Shown piece after piece: positions 13,983-21,668 of a stretch of 34,794 nucleotides of DNA. The stretch covers positions 1 to 34,794 of the forward strand of contig CANDKT010000012.1 of assembly GCA_947385365.1 (NCBI GenBank), read 5' to 3'. The DNA comes from an uncultured Bacillota bacterium. GTDB lineage: Bacteria; Bacillota; Clostridia; Oscillospirales; Oscillospiraceae. Every line of letters begins with the position of its first letter. The first letter of the stretch is position 1. The position numbers and the translations under genes are program-made. The notes below the pieces were generated by a model, which saw nothing but the letters and a program-made list of their open reading frames with translations, was not told where the DNA came from and made no database searches.

Positions 13983-15203
13983 ATGCTTACCCTGGAACAA
14001 TTCAAGAACGCCCGCAACGTACTGCAAAGCGTTCTGCGGCCTACGCCGTTGCTTCACTCGCCGTACCTGTCCAAGACCTGCGGGAACAACGTCTACCTGA
14101 AGCCGGAGAACATGCAGGTCACGGGGGCGTATAAGATCCGCGGGGCGTACTTCAAGATCAGCACGCTGACGCCGGAAGAAAAAGAACGCGGTTTAGTGAC
14201 CGCGTCCGCAGGGAACCACGCGCAGGGGGTCGCTTACGCCGCCCAAGCGGCTGGGGTAGCGGCGACGGTGGTCATGCCGGCCACGACGCCGCTGGTCAAG
14301 GTGAACAATACGAAGGACTACGGCGCGGAGGTGATTCTCCACGGGGAGGTGTTCGACGACGCCGCCGGATTAGCCGCGCAGCTGGCGGAGGAACGGGGTC
14401 TGACGTATGTCCACCCCTTCAACGACCTGACCTTAGCGACCGGTCAGGGTACGATTGCCTACGAGATTTTTCAGGATCTGCCTGACGTGGAAGTGATCCT
14501 GGTCCCCATCGGCGGGGGCGGCTTAGCCGCCGGGGTCGCGACGCTGGCGAAGCTGCTCAACCCGAACGTGGAGGTCATCGGTGTGGAACCGGTCGGCGCG
14601 GCGTCCATGAAGGCGAGTCTGGAAGCGGGTCATGTCGTCACGCTGCCCGCGGCGACGACGATTGCCGACGGCGTAGCCGTCAAGACGCCCGGCGATCTGG
14701 TCTTCCCGTTCGTGCAGAAGAATGTGGACCGCGTCCTGGCTCTGGAGGACACGGAACTGGTGGAAGCGTTCCTGGATATCATGGAGCGGCACAAGATGGT
14801 CGTGGAGAACGCCGGGCTGCTCACGGTAGCGGCGCTGCGGCACTTGGATTGCAGGGGGAAAAACGTGGTGTCGGTGCTGTCCGGCGGCAACATGGACGTC
14901 ATTACGATGGCGTCCTTGGTCCAGCACGGCCTGATTTGCCGCGGGCGTATTTTCACCTTCTCGGTCCAGCTCCCGGACCGGCCCGGTTCTCTGCTGGCGG
15001 TGGCGCAGATTCTCGCGGCCAACAACGGCAACGTCATCAAGCTGGAGCATAACCAGTTCGTCAACATCAACCGGCAGTCCGGCGTGGAGCTGCGGGTCAC
15101 GTTGGAGGCGTTCGGGCACGACCACAAGGAACAGATTCTCTCCGCGCTGCGCACGCAAGGCTTCCGTGCGGTGGAGACCGACACCGGCGATTACTACACC
15201 TGA
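13983..15203 (+). CDS. ilvA: Threonine ammonia-lyase (threonine dehydratase) with ACT domain
   Basis: A 406-residue PLP enzyme that converts threonine to 2-oxobutyrate and ammonia. The PLP lysine lies in TGAYKIRGAYFKI (about residue 50). The SAGNHAQGVAYAA loop and the glycine loop PIGGGGLAAGVA bind substrate and phosphate. The C-terminal domain (about 325-400), starting FSVQLPDRPGSLLAVAQIL, is an ACT domain. This short type with one ACT domain is often regulated by nucleotides or amino acids. ATG 13983 is placed 9 bases after AAAGGAGAG; in-frame upstream codons lack a suitable site. Neighbours do not form an isoleucine pathway, although ilvE is present elsewhere in the window. Catabolic versus biosynthetic role is not settled. 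Confidence 0.95.
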   Translation: MLTLEQFKNARNVLQSVLRPTPLLHSPYLSKTCGNNVYLKPENMQVTGAYKIRGAYFKISTLTPEEKERGLVTASAGNHAQGVAYAAQAAGVAATVVMPATTPLVKVNNTKDYGAEVILHGEVFDDAAGLAAQLAEERGLTYVHPFNDLTLATGQGTIAYEIFQDLPDVEVILVPIGGGGLAAGVATLAKLLNPNVEVIGVEPVGAASMKASLEAGHVVTLPAATTIADGVAVKTPGDLVFPFVQKNVDRVLALEDTELVEAFLDIMERHKMVVENAGLLTVAALRHLDCRGKNVVSVLSGGNMDVITMASLVQHGLICRGRIFTFSVQLPDRPGSLLAVAQILAANNGNVIKLEHNQFVNINRQSGVELRVTLEAFGHDHKEQILSALRTQGFRAVETDTGDYYT

Positions 15204-15212
15204 ATCCGTACC

Positions 15213-15256
15213 GTCCGCCGGAAGAGTTCCCATAACGGACCGTTCCGGCGGACGGC
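15213..15256 (+). terminator. Possible terminator hairpin after threonine ammonia-lyase
   Basis: CCGTCCGCCGGAA and TTCCGGCGGACGG form a 13-bp perfect stem between about 15213 and 15256, around a loop of about 18 bases. No T-run follows, so termination is less certain than a stable 3' end structure. The remaining bases to 15453 hold no other gene I can support. Confidence 0.55.
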
Positions 15257-15453
15257 TATCTGAAAAGCGGCCGCCGGTCAGACACGGGCGGTTAGGGCTG
15301 GACCGTGGGGTCCGGTTTTGGAGCGTCCGCCTGTGCTGCCGGGTTCCGGAACACGCGTCCGCGTTCCGTCTCCGCCTTGTATCCTATGCCGGAGCGGTCC
15401 GGACTGCCCCTCGGCCTGAAAAAATTTGCTCAGCAGAAAGTGAGGGTTTCGTT

Positions 15454-16095
15454 ATGATAAAGATCGCTCCGTCCATTCTGTCCGCTGATTTCGCGAACCT
15501 GGAGCGGGACATCCGCAAAGTCGCTTCCGCCGATTACCTGCACGTCGACGTGATGGACGGCTGTTTCGTGCCGAATCTGACCATAGGGGTTCCTGTGGTG
15601 CAGTCCATCCGGAAGTGTACGGATATGTTTCTGGACGTTCACCTGATGATCGACAAGCCGGTGCGTTACATTGAAGCGTTCGCCAAAGCGGGCGCGGATT
15701 TGCTGTCCGTTCACTTGGAGGCGGACCACCCCACCCGGATTGCGGAAGCGTTGCGGCTCATGGAGCAGTGCGGGGTGAAAAAAGCGGTCGCATTGCGGCC
15801 CATTACCGACGCCAGGGCGATTCTGCCCTACGTGGAGCAGTTGGACTTGGTTTTGGTGATGACGGTGGAGCCGGGATTTGGCGGGCAGGCGTTCATGGAG
15901 AGCCAGTTAGAGACCATCCGCCGAGTGCGGTTGATTCTGGAACAGTACAACCCGGCCTGTGAGCTGGAGGTAGACGGTGGGATTTCGCCGAAAACCGCGC
16001 CTTTGGTCAAGGAAGCGGGGGCGAACGTTTTGGTAGCGGGTTCGGCGATCTACAACGCCGCGGATTTACCGGCGGCAATCGCCGCGTTGCGCTAG
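15454..16095 (+). CDS. rpe: Ribulose-phosphate 3-epimerase
   Basis: A 213-residue TIM-barrel enzyme of the pentose phosphate pathway that interconverts ribulose 5-phosphate and xylulose 5-phosphate. It begins KIAPSILSADFANLERDI and has the metal-site motifs HVDVMDGCFVPNLT and DVHLMI, then VMTVEPGFGGQAF and EVDGGI near the C-terminus; all expected acidic and histidine ligands are present. Length is normal (about 215). ATG 15454 has a modest GAGGG site about 8 bases upstream. A longer in-frame reading reaches back to 15166 but has no homology and overlaps ilvA, so it is discarded. The repeat array begins one base after the stop. Confidence 0.97.
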   Translation: MIKIAPSILSADFANLERDIRKVASADYLHVDVMDGCFVPNLTIGVPVVQSIRKCTDMFLDVHLMIDKPVRYIEAFAKAGADLLSVHLEADHPTRIAEALRLMEQCGVKKAVALRPITDARAILPYVEQLDLVLVMTVEPGFGGQAFMESQLETIRRVRLILEQYNPACELEVDGGISPKTAPLVKEAGANVLVAGSAIYNAADLPAAIAALR

Positions 16096-16096
16096 G

Positions 16097-16283
16097 CATA
16101 AAAACGGGATTCTTCCCCTCATAAAAGCGGGATTCTCCCTCTCATAGAAGCGGGATTCTCCCCCTCATAGAAGCGGGATTCTCCCCCTCATAGAACGGTA
16201 TTCTCCCCCTCATAGAACGGTATTCTCCCCTCATAAAAGCGGTATTCTCCCCCCGAAGGGGGGAGAATACAAAAAAATCTCTT
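16097..16283 (+). repeat. Seven-unit repeat array, six truncated units and one full palindrome, upstream of recR
   Basis: Units begin with CATAAAAGCGG or CATAGAAGCGG at 16097, 16120, 16143, 16166, 16189, 16211 and 16232. The first six are 21-23 bp and stop at the C-run (CGGGATTCTCCCCCT), so they lack the loop and second arm. Only the last unit (16232-16283) has the complete palindrome and the AAAAAAATCTCTTG tail. The first four carry GGGATT where the last three have GGTATT. Confidence 0.9.
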
Positions 16284-16304
16284 GCGGTAAGGAGGAGTGG
16301 AAGG

Positions 16305-16907
16305 ATGGAATATTTTCCGCCCGCGCTGGAAAACCTGGTGGAACAATTTGCGAAGTTACCTGGAGTCGGGCACAAATCGGCGCAGCGGCTGGCGTTTTAC
16401 GTGCTGTCTCTGCCGGAGGAGGAAGCGCTGGCGTTTGCGCAGGCGATCGCGGGGGCGAAAGCGGCGATACACTGCTGTCCGATCTGCCAGAACCTGACGG
16501 AAGGAGACGGGCCGTGCGCGATTTGTTCCAGTCCGAAGCGGGACCCGTCGCTCATTTGCGTTGTGGCGGACCCGAAGGACGTGGTGGCGTTGGAGCGCGC
16601 GCGGGAGTACGGAGGGTTGTATCATGTACTTCACGGGGTGATCTCCCCGATGAACCACATTGGGCCGGACGATCTGCACATTAAGTCTCTGGTGCAGCGA
16701 GCGGCGGGCGGGGAGGTCAAGGAGATCATCATGGCGACGAACCCGGACACGGAGGGGGAAACGACCGCGATGTACCTGTCGCGTTTACTCAAGCCGTTCC
16801 CGGTGAAGGTGACGCGGTTAGCCTACGGCATACCGGTAGGGAGTCACTTGGAGTACGCCGACGACGCGACGTTGATGCGGGCTTTGGAGGGCAGGCAGGA
16901 GATGTGA
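16305..16907 (+). CDS. recR: Recombination protein RecR
   Basis: A 200-residue DNA-repair protein that works with RecO and RecF to load RecA on gapped DNA. A helix-hairpin-helix is seen near the N-terminus (LPGVGHKSAQRLAFYVL). It is followed by a four-cysteine zinc finger (CCPICQN then CAICSS, about residues 56-75). The Toprim domain has ICVVADPKDVVALERA and IMATNPDTEGETTAMYL, and a Walker-B-like C-terminal end. Length is exactly typical (about 198-200). The ATG at 16305 follows AAGGAGGAG. dnaX and the YbaB gene that often precede recR are absent; instead the gene follows the repeat array. recR is alone on its apparent transcript. Confidence 0.97.
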   Translation: MEYFPPALENLVEQFAKLPGVGHKSAQRLAFYVLSLPEEEALAFAQAIAGAKAAIHCCPICQNLTEGDGPCAICSSPKRDPSLICVVADPKDVVALERAREYGGLYHVLHGVISPMNHIGPDDLHIKSLVQRAAGGEVKEIIMATNPDTEGETTAMYLSRLLKPFPVKVTRLAYGIPVGSHLEYADDATLMRALEGRQEM

Positions 16908-16970
16908 CACTCCCCACGCCGAAAGGCAGGGGCTTCCGCCGCTATCTGTTGGTGAAAGGGGGTGAATTTT

Positions 16971-17024
16971 ATGTGGATACTGTCTTGTAAAAAGGGAAAA
17001 GATTTGATACGCTGCAAAAGCTGA
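16971..17024 (+). CDS. Possible 17-residue peptide
   Basis: A short ORF starts with ATG at 16971, has a strong AAAGGGGGTG site 6 bases upstream, and ends with TGA at 17022-17024. The predicted peptide, MWILSCKKGKDLIRCKS, is basic with two cysteines. It lies between recR and the small membrane protein gene. It could be a leader peptide or a true microprotein, or chance. Only the ribosome binding site supports it. Confidence 0.35.
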   Translation: MWILSCKKGKDLIRCKS

Positions 17025-17073
17025 ACCGCCGTTAGCGGCCCGGAGATTTTTGATTCAGAGAGGTGTTGTAAGC

Positions 17074-17436
17074 ATGAAACGTGATGTTCCCCGGCCTGAT
17101 TGGAGTATCTATATCGTGTTGCTTTTGGCGTGGCTACCTCTGTTCCTCCATCCGATCAAAATAGCGTTGTGGAATTTCGTGGATTATGTGCCGGGCTACA
17201 TTATCATCGGCGCGGTGGCGGGTGTTATCCTGACGGTGCTGACCAGAAAACGCCCCACGATACGGCTGGCTTTGACGCTGGCGTGCTTCACGGCCTGGGT
17301 CCTGGTGAGCAATATGTATCTTTCCAACGTGATCCTGGGCTGTGGCCTCGTCTGCTGGCTGACGTTCCTGCCCTATCTGCATCATTTTTTCAACGTCCGG
17401 TTTGTTGGACGGACGGCGGAAAGTGGAACTCTCTAA
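17074..17436 (+). CDS. Small membrane protein, unknown function
   Basis: A 120-residue protein with four likely membrane helices (about residues 12-28, 38-60, 68-85 and 89-104) and a basic loop (TRKRPTIR) after the second. It ends in a short hydrophilic tail. ATG 17074 is preferred because GAGGTG lies about 9 bases upstream; a TTG at 17050 would add eight residues. I do not recognise the family. It precedes a perfect palindromic terminator, so it ends a transcript. Confidence 0.75.
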   Translation: MKRDVPRPDWSIYIVLLLAWLPLFLHPIKIALWNFVDYVPGYIIIGAVAGVILTVLTRKRPTIRLALTLACFTAWVLVSNMYLSNVILGCGLVCWLTFLPYLHHFFNVRFVGRTAESGTL

Positions 17437-17503
17437 GGGTAAAATTGTGATATCGCAAAAGGAGAAAAGGCGCGGCGGAGTGAATGGCTGACGATACCGA
17501 ATG

Positions 17504-17539
17504 ACCGGGACCTGACTGGCCAGTCAGGTCCCGGTTTTT
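17504..17539. terminator. Perfect-palindrome terminator between convergent genes
   Basis: A 32-base perfect palindrome (arm ACCGGGACCTGACTGG, 17504-17519, and its mirror at 17520-17535) is followed by a T-run on the plus strand to 17539. It separates the small membrane protein gene from the CoxE-like gene, which end toward each other. Confidence 0.9.
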
Positions 17540-17565
17540 GCGTTCTTGCGGCGGGGAGCGGAGTT

Positions 17566-18762
17566 TTAGCGGTTGAGCAATTTTTTCATTGCTTCCTCCA
17601 GCCCTTCCACGGTCAGCGGGAACATAGGGAACACGTGAGCGATGGTGTCGTAGGTCTGGGTCCAGTACTCGCCCCAATCGGGGCGGGGGCTGGGGTTGAG
17701 CCAGATTGTGTTCCGGTAGCGCGTCCGGAAGAGCTTCAGCCATTCCATACCGGACTTTGGGCCGTCTCCGCTGCCGCCGCCGTAGTAACCGCCCAGCAGC
17801 TCGTAGGGAGCCATCTGGGCGTCGCCGACGAAGATGACCTTGTAATCTCCGCTGAGGTTGGACAGGACCCAGTTTGTAGGCACGGAGTCCCGGGACAGCA
17901 GCGTAGGCGCGAGGTAGAGGCGGCTATAGACGCAGTTGTGGAAGTAGTACGTTTTCAGGTCTTTGAAGTGTCCGGATTTGCTGACGGCCTGGAAGAGCGC
18001 GGAACACAGCTGGGCGTAGTAGTCCATAGAGCCGCCGGAGTCCATGAGCAGCAGGACTTTCACGGTATTTTCCCGCGGGCGGCGGTAGCGGACTTTGAGG
18101 ACGCCGCCGTTTTCGGCGGTATCCTGGATGGTGTTGTCGACGTCGAACTCGGTTGGCGGCAGGTCCACCAGGCCGGAGTACTGACGGAGGCGGCGTAGGG
18201 CGACTTGGAACTGCCGGGTATCCAAGGTATTGTCCCGGCGGAAGTCGCGGAATTTCCGTTCACCGGCGACCCGGAACGCGCGGCGGTACATCGACTGTCC
18301 GCCGACCCGGATTCCTTTCGGCGAGAGGCCGGAGTTGCCGAACACGGACATCCCGTGGGTTCCGACCCAGTAATTGCCGCCGTTATGTTCTTCGTGCTGT
18401 TCTGCCATGCGCTCTTTGAGCATCTGCTCAATTTCCTCTTCGGAGAGGCCCAAGTTTTTGAGGGCTTGGATTTCGTCCCAATTGGCGTACTCGTTCAACA
18501 CGCCGGGTTTATCGAGCCAGTCCAGCAGTTCTTGGGAGACCTCCTGTTGGAAGGGGACGTCGCGGAAATACTCCAGGAAGCTCCGGTCAAAGGTGTCGAA
18601 ATCGGCCTCGCTTTTCACGAGCAGGCAGCGGCACAGGTGGTAGAAGCCGGAGAAACTCGCGCTGTGGAGACCTTTTTCCAGACCTTCCATCAGGGCCATC
18701 CACTCGGTGAGCGAGACGTTCAGACCGTTCCGGCGGAGAAGATAGAGAAAGTCTTCGAACAT
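17566..18762 (-). CDS. CoxE-like VWA-domain protein
   Basis: A 398-residue protein. The N-terminal helical part (about 1-120) leads to a von Willebrand A domain with the metal-ion site LLLMDSGGSMDYY near residues 236-248, a modified MIDAS (DxGxS). Downstream are VIFVGDAQMAPYEL and the WLNPSPRPDWGEYW segment. Proteins of this type act with MoxR ATPases as chaperone-like remodelling pairs. The MoxR gene lies directly upstream on the same strand (18766-19575) with a three-base gap, so the two are translationally close. The client is unknown: no cox or methanol dehydrogenase genes are nearby. Confidence 0.88.
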   Translation of the reverse strand: MFEDFLYLLRRNGLNVSLTEWMALMEGLEKGLHSASFSGFYHLCRCLLVKSEADFDTFDRSFLEYFRDVPFQQEVSQELLDWLDKPGVLNEYANWDEIQALKNLGLSEEEIEQMLKERMAEQHEEHNGGNYWVGTHGMSVFGNSGLSPKGIRVGGQSMYRRAFRVAGERKFRDFRRDNTLDTRQFQVALRRLRQYSGLVDLPPTEFDVDNTIQDTAENGGVLKVRYRRPRENTVKVLLLMDSGGSMDYYAQLCSALFQAVSKSGHFKDLKTYYFHNCVYSRLYLAPTLLSRDSVPTNWVLSNLSGDYKVIFVGDAQMAPYELLGGYYGGGSGDGPKSGMEWLKLFRTRYRNTIWLNPSPRPDWGEYWTQTYDTIAHVFPMFPLTVEGLEEAMKKLLNR

Positions 18763-18765
18763 GGC

Positions 18766-19575
18766 TCACCGCCACTGACGCCGGAGCGTGTCCATATCCT
18801 CGTTTTTCTTCAGCAGGACGCCCAGGTAAGGCACTTCCCGCACGACTCGTCTGGGGTCCACGCCGCCGTGCTGGAGGGCTTGAATCCAGTCGATGATCTC
18901 GCTGGTGGAGGGTTTCTTCCGGATCTGGGGCAGCTGGCGGATCTTGTAGAAGGCTTCCAGCACTTGGGTGAGCAGGCGGTTGTCCAGGTCCGGGAAGTGG
19001 ACGCGAACGATTTCGGCCATCAATTCCTTATCGGGGAACTCGATGTAGTGGAACACGCAGCGGCGCAGGAAGGCGTCGGGCAATTCTTTTTCGGCGTTGG
19101 AGGTGATGATGACGACCGGGCGGTGTTTTGCTGTAACGGTGCGGCCGGTTTCGGGGATGTGGAACTCCATCCGGTCCAGTTCCCAGAGCAAGTCGTTGGG
19201 GAACTCCAAATCGGCTTTGTCGATCTCGTCGATCAGGAGGATGACCTGTTCGGCATCGGTGAACGCCTCGCCGAGTTTGCCCAATTTGACATACTTTTCG
19301 ATATTGTCCACGCCCTCGCCGCCGAACTGGCTGTCGTACAGCCGCTGGACCACGTCGTAGACGTACAGGCCGTCCTGCGCTTTGGTGGTGGACTTGATGT
19401 TCCAGATCAGGAGTTTCTTCCCTAACGCGGCGGAGATTGCTTCAGCGAGCATAGTCTTCCCAGTACCTGGTTCGCCTTTGATGAGGAGCGGTTTTTGCAG
19501 GACCATCGCGATATTGACCGCGCGCATGAGTTCTTCCGAAGCGACGTAGTTCTGACTTCCCTTAAATTCTTTCAT
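18766..19575 (-). CDS. MoxR-family AAA+ ATPase
   Basis: A 269-residue AAA+ ATPase. Walker A is GEPGTGKT (about residues 37-44), Walker B is ILLIDEIDKAD, sensor 1 is VVIITSNAEKELPDAF, and an arginine finger region is in LRRC. MoxR proteins assemble into hexamers that activate or mature partner proteins with a VWA protein. The partner is the CoxE-like gene three bases downstream. The ATG at 19575 sits behind AGGAATGAAGGATG, a weak purine-rich site. The gap upstream (19576-19700) contains only a terminator hairpin. Confidence 0.92.
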   Translation of the reverse strand: MKEFKGSQNYVASEELMRAVNIAMVLQKPLLIKGEPGTGKTMLAEAISAALGKKLLIWNIKSTTKAQDGLYVYDVVQRLYDSQFGGEGVDNIEKYVKLGKLGEAFTDAEQVILLIDEIDKADLEFPNDLLWELDRMEFHIPETGRTVTAKHRPVVIITSNAEKELPDAFLRRCVFHYIEFPDKELMAEIVRVHFPDLDNRLLTQVLEAFYKIRQLPQIRKKPSTSEIIDWIQALQHGGVDPRRVVREVPYLGVLLKKNEDMDTLRRQWR

Positions 19576-19647
19576 CCTTCATTCCTTCCCGGCCCGTTTT
19601 TGTCGGAGCCTTTGGATTTTCGTACCTGATTGTAGCGTTTTCCGAGG

Positions 19648-19676
19648 AAAAAAGCAAGCCTTTCGGCTTGCTTTTT
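19648..19676. terminator. Bidirectional terminator between membrane protein and moxR
   Basis: GCAAGCC (19654-19660) and GGCTTGC (19665-19671) form a hairpin around TTTC, flanked by A-run and T-run on the two sides. It can end the minus-strand gene starting at 20105, before the MoxR gene. Confidence 0.85.
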
Positions 19677-19700
19677 CGCGTGTTGGCGTAGGAAGGACGC

Positions 19701-20105
19701 TTATTTTTCCAACGCCTGGAAGGTATTCCATGAAAATAGAACGAAAGCAATACAAACGACAGGGTACAGAATGGCCACTGGCCACTGATGTGCAGTCCCC
19801 CAACCGGCGAACCACAGGCTGTATAGGATGTAGGGCAAATAGAGCAAGAGGAACCCAAGTTTCGATTGGTTTGCGAGGGACGCGAACCGTCGAATCAAGC
19901 CAGCGGGACGCACGATGCTGTAGAAGGTAAAGACGCGAATGACTGCGGCTTCCCATCCGATTTCGTTTGAATAGGCGAACTGCAACGCGTAGTGGAGGTG
20001 CGAAACAAGAACGAAGTCGCTCATGAGAAAGGCTGAAATCTGGAGCCATTTTTGAGGAGAGAGGGCAAAAAATTCAGCTTTTGTTTTCTGGTACAGTTCC
20101 TTCAT
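19701..20105 (-). CDS. Hypothetical integral membrane protein
   Basis: A 134-residue protein with four probable membrane helices (for example FLLLYLPYILYSLWFAGW and AILYPVVCIAFVLFSW) and a charged N-terminus (MKELYQKTKAEFF). The ATG at 20105 is chosen over a GTG four residues upstream because AAAGGAG is about 10 bases before it. The base composition is visibly more AT-rich than neighbouring genes, which fits a recent acquisition at the edge of the accessory island. No family recognised. Confidence 0.68.
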   Translation of the reverse strand: MKELYQKTKAEFFALSPQKWLQISAFLMSDFVLVSHLHYALQFAYSNEIGWEAAVIRVFTFYSIVRPAGLIRRFASLANQSKLGFLLLYLPYILYSLWFAGWGTAHQWPVAILYPVVCIAFVLFSWNTFQALEK

Positions 20106-20213
20106 GAGAGGCACGCTCCTTTCGTGCGTTTTGACGGATTAAGGAGTGTTATATAAATTTATTTTATCATATTTAGGCAAAAAAGCAAGAGGCTTTTTGT
20201 GTTCTCCTACGTT

Positions 20214-20243
20214 CATCTCATAAAAGCTGTAGTCTCCCCCGGC
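20214..20243 (+). repeat. Decayed half-unit of the palindromic repeat family
   Basis: CTCATAAAAGCTGTAGTCTCCCCC matches the left half of the repeat (CATAAAAGCGGTATTCTCCCCC) with a few changes and no second arm. Between 20106 and 20509 the sequence otherwise holds the relic at 20315-20498 and no intact gene. Confidence 0.55.
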
Positions 20244-20314
20244 GGCAAAAGCGAGGATGTGGACGGAAATGTTCAAATTGTGGAAACCGGACCAAAGTAG
20301 GATAATCAGAACGT

Positions 20315-20498
20315 TGTCCGCTCTATTTTTGCGCAGCGCACGCTTCTGGTGGAGGATTTGCCTATGAATACCCGCGAGGCTGTTGCGGCCCGTATTCTGG
20401 AACTATGCAAAGAACGAGGCATTACCCCCAACGGCTTGAGTAGTAATTCCCCACCCGCGAAAAAGGCTCTGAATCGAAAGATTCAGAGCCTTTTTTAA
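20315..20498. pseudogene. Collapsed relic of a SLOG/HTH cassette
   Basis: Three fragments are joined. At 20315-20350 the bases resemble the 3' end of the SLOG gene (compare 21118-21155). From 20351 the sequence is identical to the start of the HTH regulator at 21764, including its RBS and the first 26 codons from ATG 20364. Then, after GGCTTGAGTA, the sequence switches to a segment like the region after the second regulator (22962-23013), including the GGCTCT...AGAGCC terminator. The frame continues to a TAA at 20496-20498, giving a 44-residue hybrid unlikely to be functional. The relic looks like a deletion between repeated cassettes. Confidence 0.8.
20465..20496. terminator. Bidirectional terminator at the relic and yoeB end
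   Basis: GGCTCTGAATC (20465-20475), GAAA loop, GATTCAGAGCC (20480-20490), followed by six T residues; an A-run precedes it, so it also serves the minus-strand yoeB. The hairpin at 22984 is the same but with a compensated base-pair change. Confidence 0.9.
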
Positions 20499-20509
20499 CT
20501 TTTATGCGG

Positions 20510-20764
20510 TTAATAATGGTCTCTGCACGAAGCGATTTCCAGCATCCCATTTATGACGCGATACACAAGCCGATGTTCGCTGTTAATCCTGCGGCTCCAA
20601 AAACCGCTTTTATCTCCTTTGAGCGGTTCTGGTTTTCCGATTCCGGTGAATGGGTTGCGTTCCACGTCCCGGATGAGGGCGTTGAGACGTTTCAGCATTG
20701 CTTTATCGAAAATCTGCCAGTATAGATAATCCTCCCACGCCTTATCGTCCCATATTTTCTTCAT
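20510..20764 (-). CDS. yoeB: Toxin YoeB (Txe/YoeB family mRNA interferase)
   Basis: An 84-residue RelE-fold toxin that cleaves ribosome-bound mRNA. It matches E. coli YoeB in length and in the residues important for catalysis: E46, R65, H83 and Y84 are all present (GKPEPLK, EHRLVY and the CRDHY end). The start overlaps the antitoxin gene by four bases (20761-20764), typical of coupled toxin-antitoxin translation. All catalytic residues are intact, so it should be active. It ends at the bidirectional terminator. Confidence 0.95.
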   Translation of the reverse strand: MKKIWDDKAWEDYLYWQIFDKAMLKRLNALIRDVERNPFTGIGKPEPLKGDKSGFWSRRINSEHRLVYRVINGMLEIASCRDHY

Positions 20765-21021
20765 CCGTCCGCCTCGATCAGCTCATGTTCCGTGCCGATT
20801 CCGGCATTCAACCTGGCGATAGCCTCCCGGATACGGGTCTGGTTTGTTTCCGAATAAAACGGGTCTGTAGAAACTTGGAACGGGATACCCTGTTCCATAA
20901 CGGCTTTCTTAAAAAAAATAGTAATCGCTGTGGTTAAGTTCATCCCGATTCTCTGACACAGGTCTTCCATATCATGTTTCAGCTCTTCATCCATGCGAAT
21001 ATTGATATTGGCTTGCGGCAT
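20761..21021 (-). CDS. relB: RelB/DinJ-family antitoxin
   Basis: An 86-residue antitoxin. The N-terminal ribbon-helix-helix DNA-binding part (ANINIRMDEELKHDMEDLC) is followed by MNLTTAITIFFKKAVMEQGIPF, the RelB/DinJ signature, and a C-terminal toxin-binding tail. It normally neutralises YoeB and autorepresses the operon. ATG 21021 has a GGGGATGGGGA-type purine site upstream. Its first about 17 codons and upstream region are duplicated at 23636-23687. Confidence 0.92.
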   Translation of the reverse strand: MPQANINIRMDEELKHDMEDLCQRIGMNLTTAITIFFKKAVMEQGIPFQVSTDPFYSETNQTRIREAIARLNAGIGTEHELIEADG

Positions 21022-21640
21022 AGATCCCCATCCCCTTTCCTCACGATTGTATCACGGCGACATCACAATGTCAATTCGCGGGGGTTCCGACTTGGATACC
21101 CCGCCGCTTGTTCTTTTTTACCGCTCTGTTTTTTCGCAGCGCACGCCCCTGGTAAGCGGGTTGATTCGGATAACTTCCCGCTCAAGTTTTTTGGCGTATC
21201 GAACCGTCATTCCGGTTCCGCTCCGATAGGTTCCGTTGTAGACTGCCAGCAATACAGAGGAATGCTCTACCAGATAGCGGTTCCGGGCGAACATACAGTC
21301 TGAGGTATATTCCCGGTTCACATAGATCACCTCATCCGCCTGCCGCAAAATAGAATGATACCGTTCCTGCTCCGACGTCGGCCACTTGCGTTCCTGTTCC
21401 TCACAGGGAAGGACGCAGTGGAGGCGCAGAGCGGGATTTTTCTTTTTGAGTTCCAGCACGATTTCCGCCGCCCAAAGGTCTACCCCCTGAGCCATACCCG
21501 ATAAAAATTCCGTCACGCCCTGCTCGGTTAGCAATTTGATTTGTTCTGTCAGGGTTTCCTTCAGCAACACACAGTCATAGGCGGTCTCATCATACTTCCA
21601 GGGAAAACTTTTCGGTCGGTGGCCGGTAAATGCACAGGCA
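20970..21640. repeat. Segmental duplication, copy 1 (relB start plus SLOG gene)
   Basis: From TATCATGTTTCAGC at 20970 through most of the SLOG gene to GCACAGGCAAT at 21640, this segment recurs with few changes at 23636-24306 (offset 2666). It covers the first codons of relB, the intergenic stretch and the SLOG gene up to its fourth codon. Confidence 0.85.
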
Positions 21641-21651
21641 ATCTTTGTCAT
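21118..21651 (-). CDS. SLOG superfamily protein, DUF1273/YpsA-like (copy 1)
   Basis: A 177-residue soluble protein. It begins with ACAFTGHRPKSFPW, the GHRP signature of the DUF1273/YpsA branch, and has FLSGMAQGVDLWAAEIVL, a second glycine-containing motif of the Rossmann-like SLOG fold, then LAVYNGTYRSGTG near residue 145. SLOG proteins bind nucleotide-derived ligands or process nucleotides; relatives include DprA and YpsA. Function here is unknown. Copies 2 and 3 are about 90% and 96% identical by eye. It is divergent from the HTH regulator at 21776, with three operator palindromes between them. GGAGG lies 10 bases before ATG 21651. Confidence 0.85.
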   Translation of the reverse strand: MTKIACAFTGHRPKSFPWKYDETAYDCVLLKETLTEQIKLLTEQGVTEFLSGMAQGVDLWAAEIVLELKKKNPALRLHCVLPCEEQERKWPTSEQERYHSILRQADEVIYVNREYTSDCMFARNRYLVEHSSVLLAVYNGTYRSGTGMTVRYAKKLEREVIRINPLTRGVRCEKTER

Positions 21652-21668
21652 AGTTCAAAGCCCTCCAA

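Noticed and set aside
15166..15453. N-terminal extension of rpe
   Set aside because: No homology, overlaps ilvA, and the conserved start KIAPSILSADF begins at 15454.
16097..16283. Possible CRISPR array
   Set aside because: Units are 21-23 bp with no unique spacers and share a palindromic element found at many intergenic sites; no cas genes nearby.
20351..20498. Functional 44-residue HTH gene
   Set aside because: It keeps only 26 codons of the regulator and runs into a terminator sequence; the HTH is incomplete.
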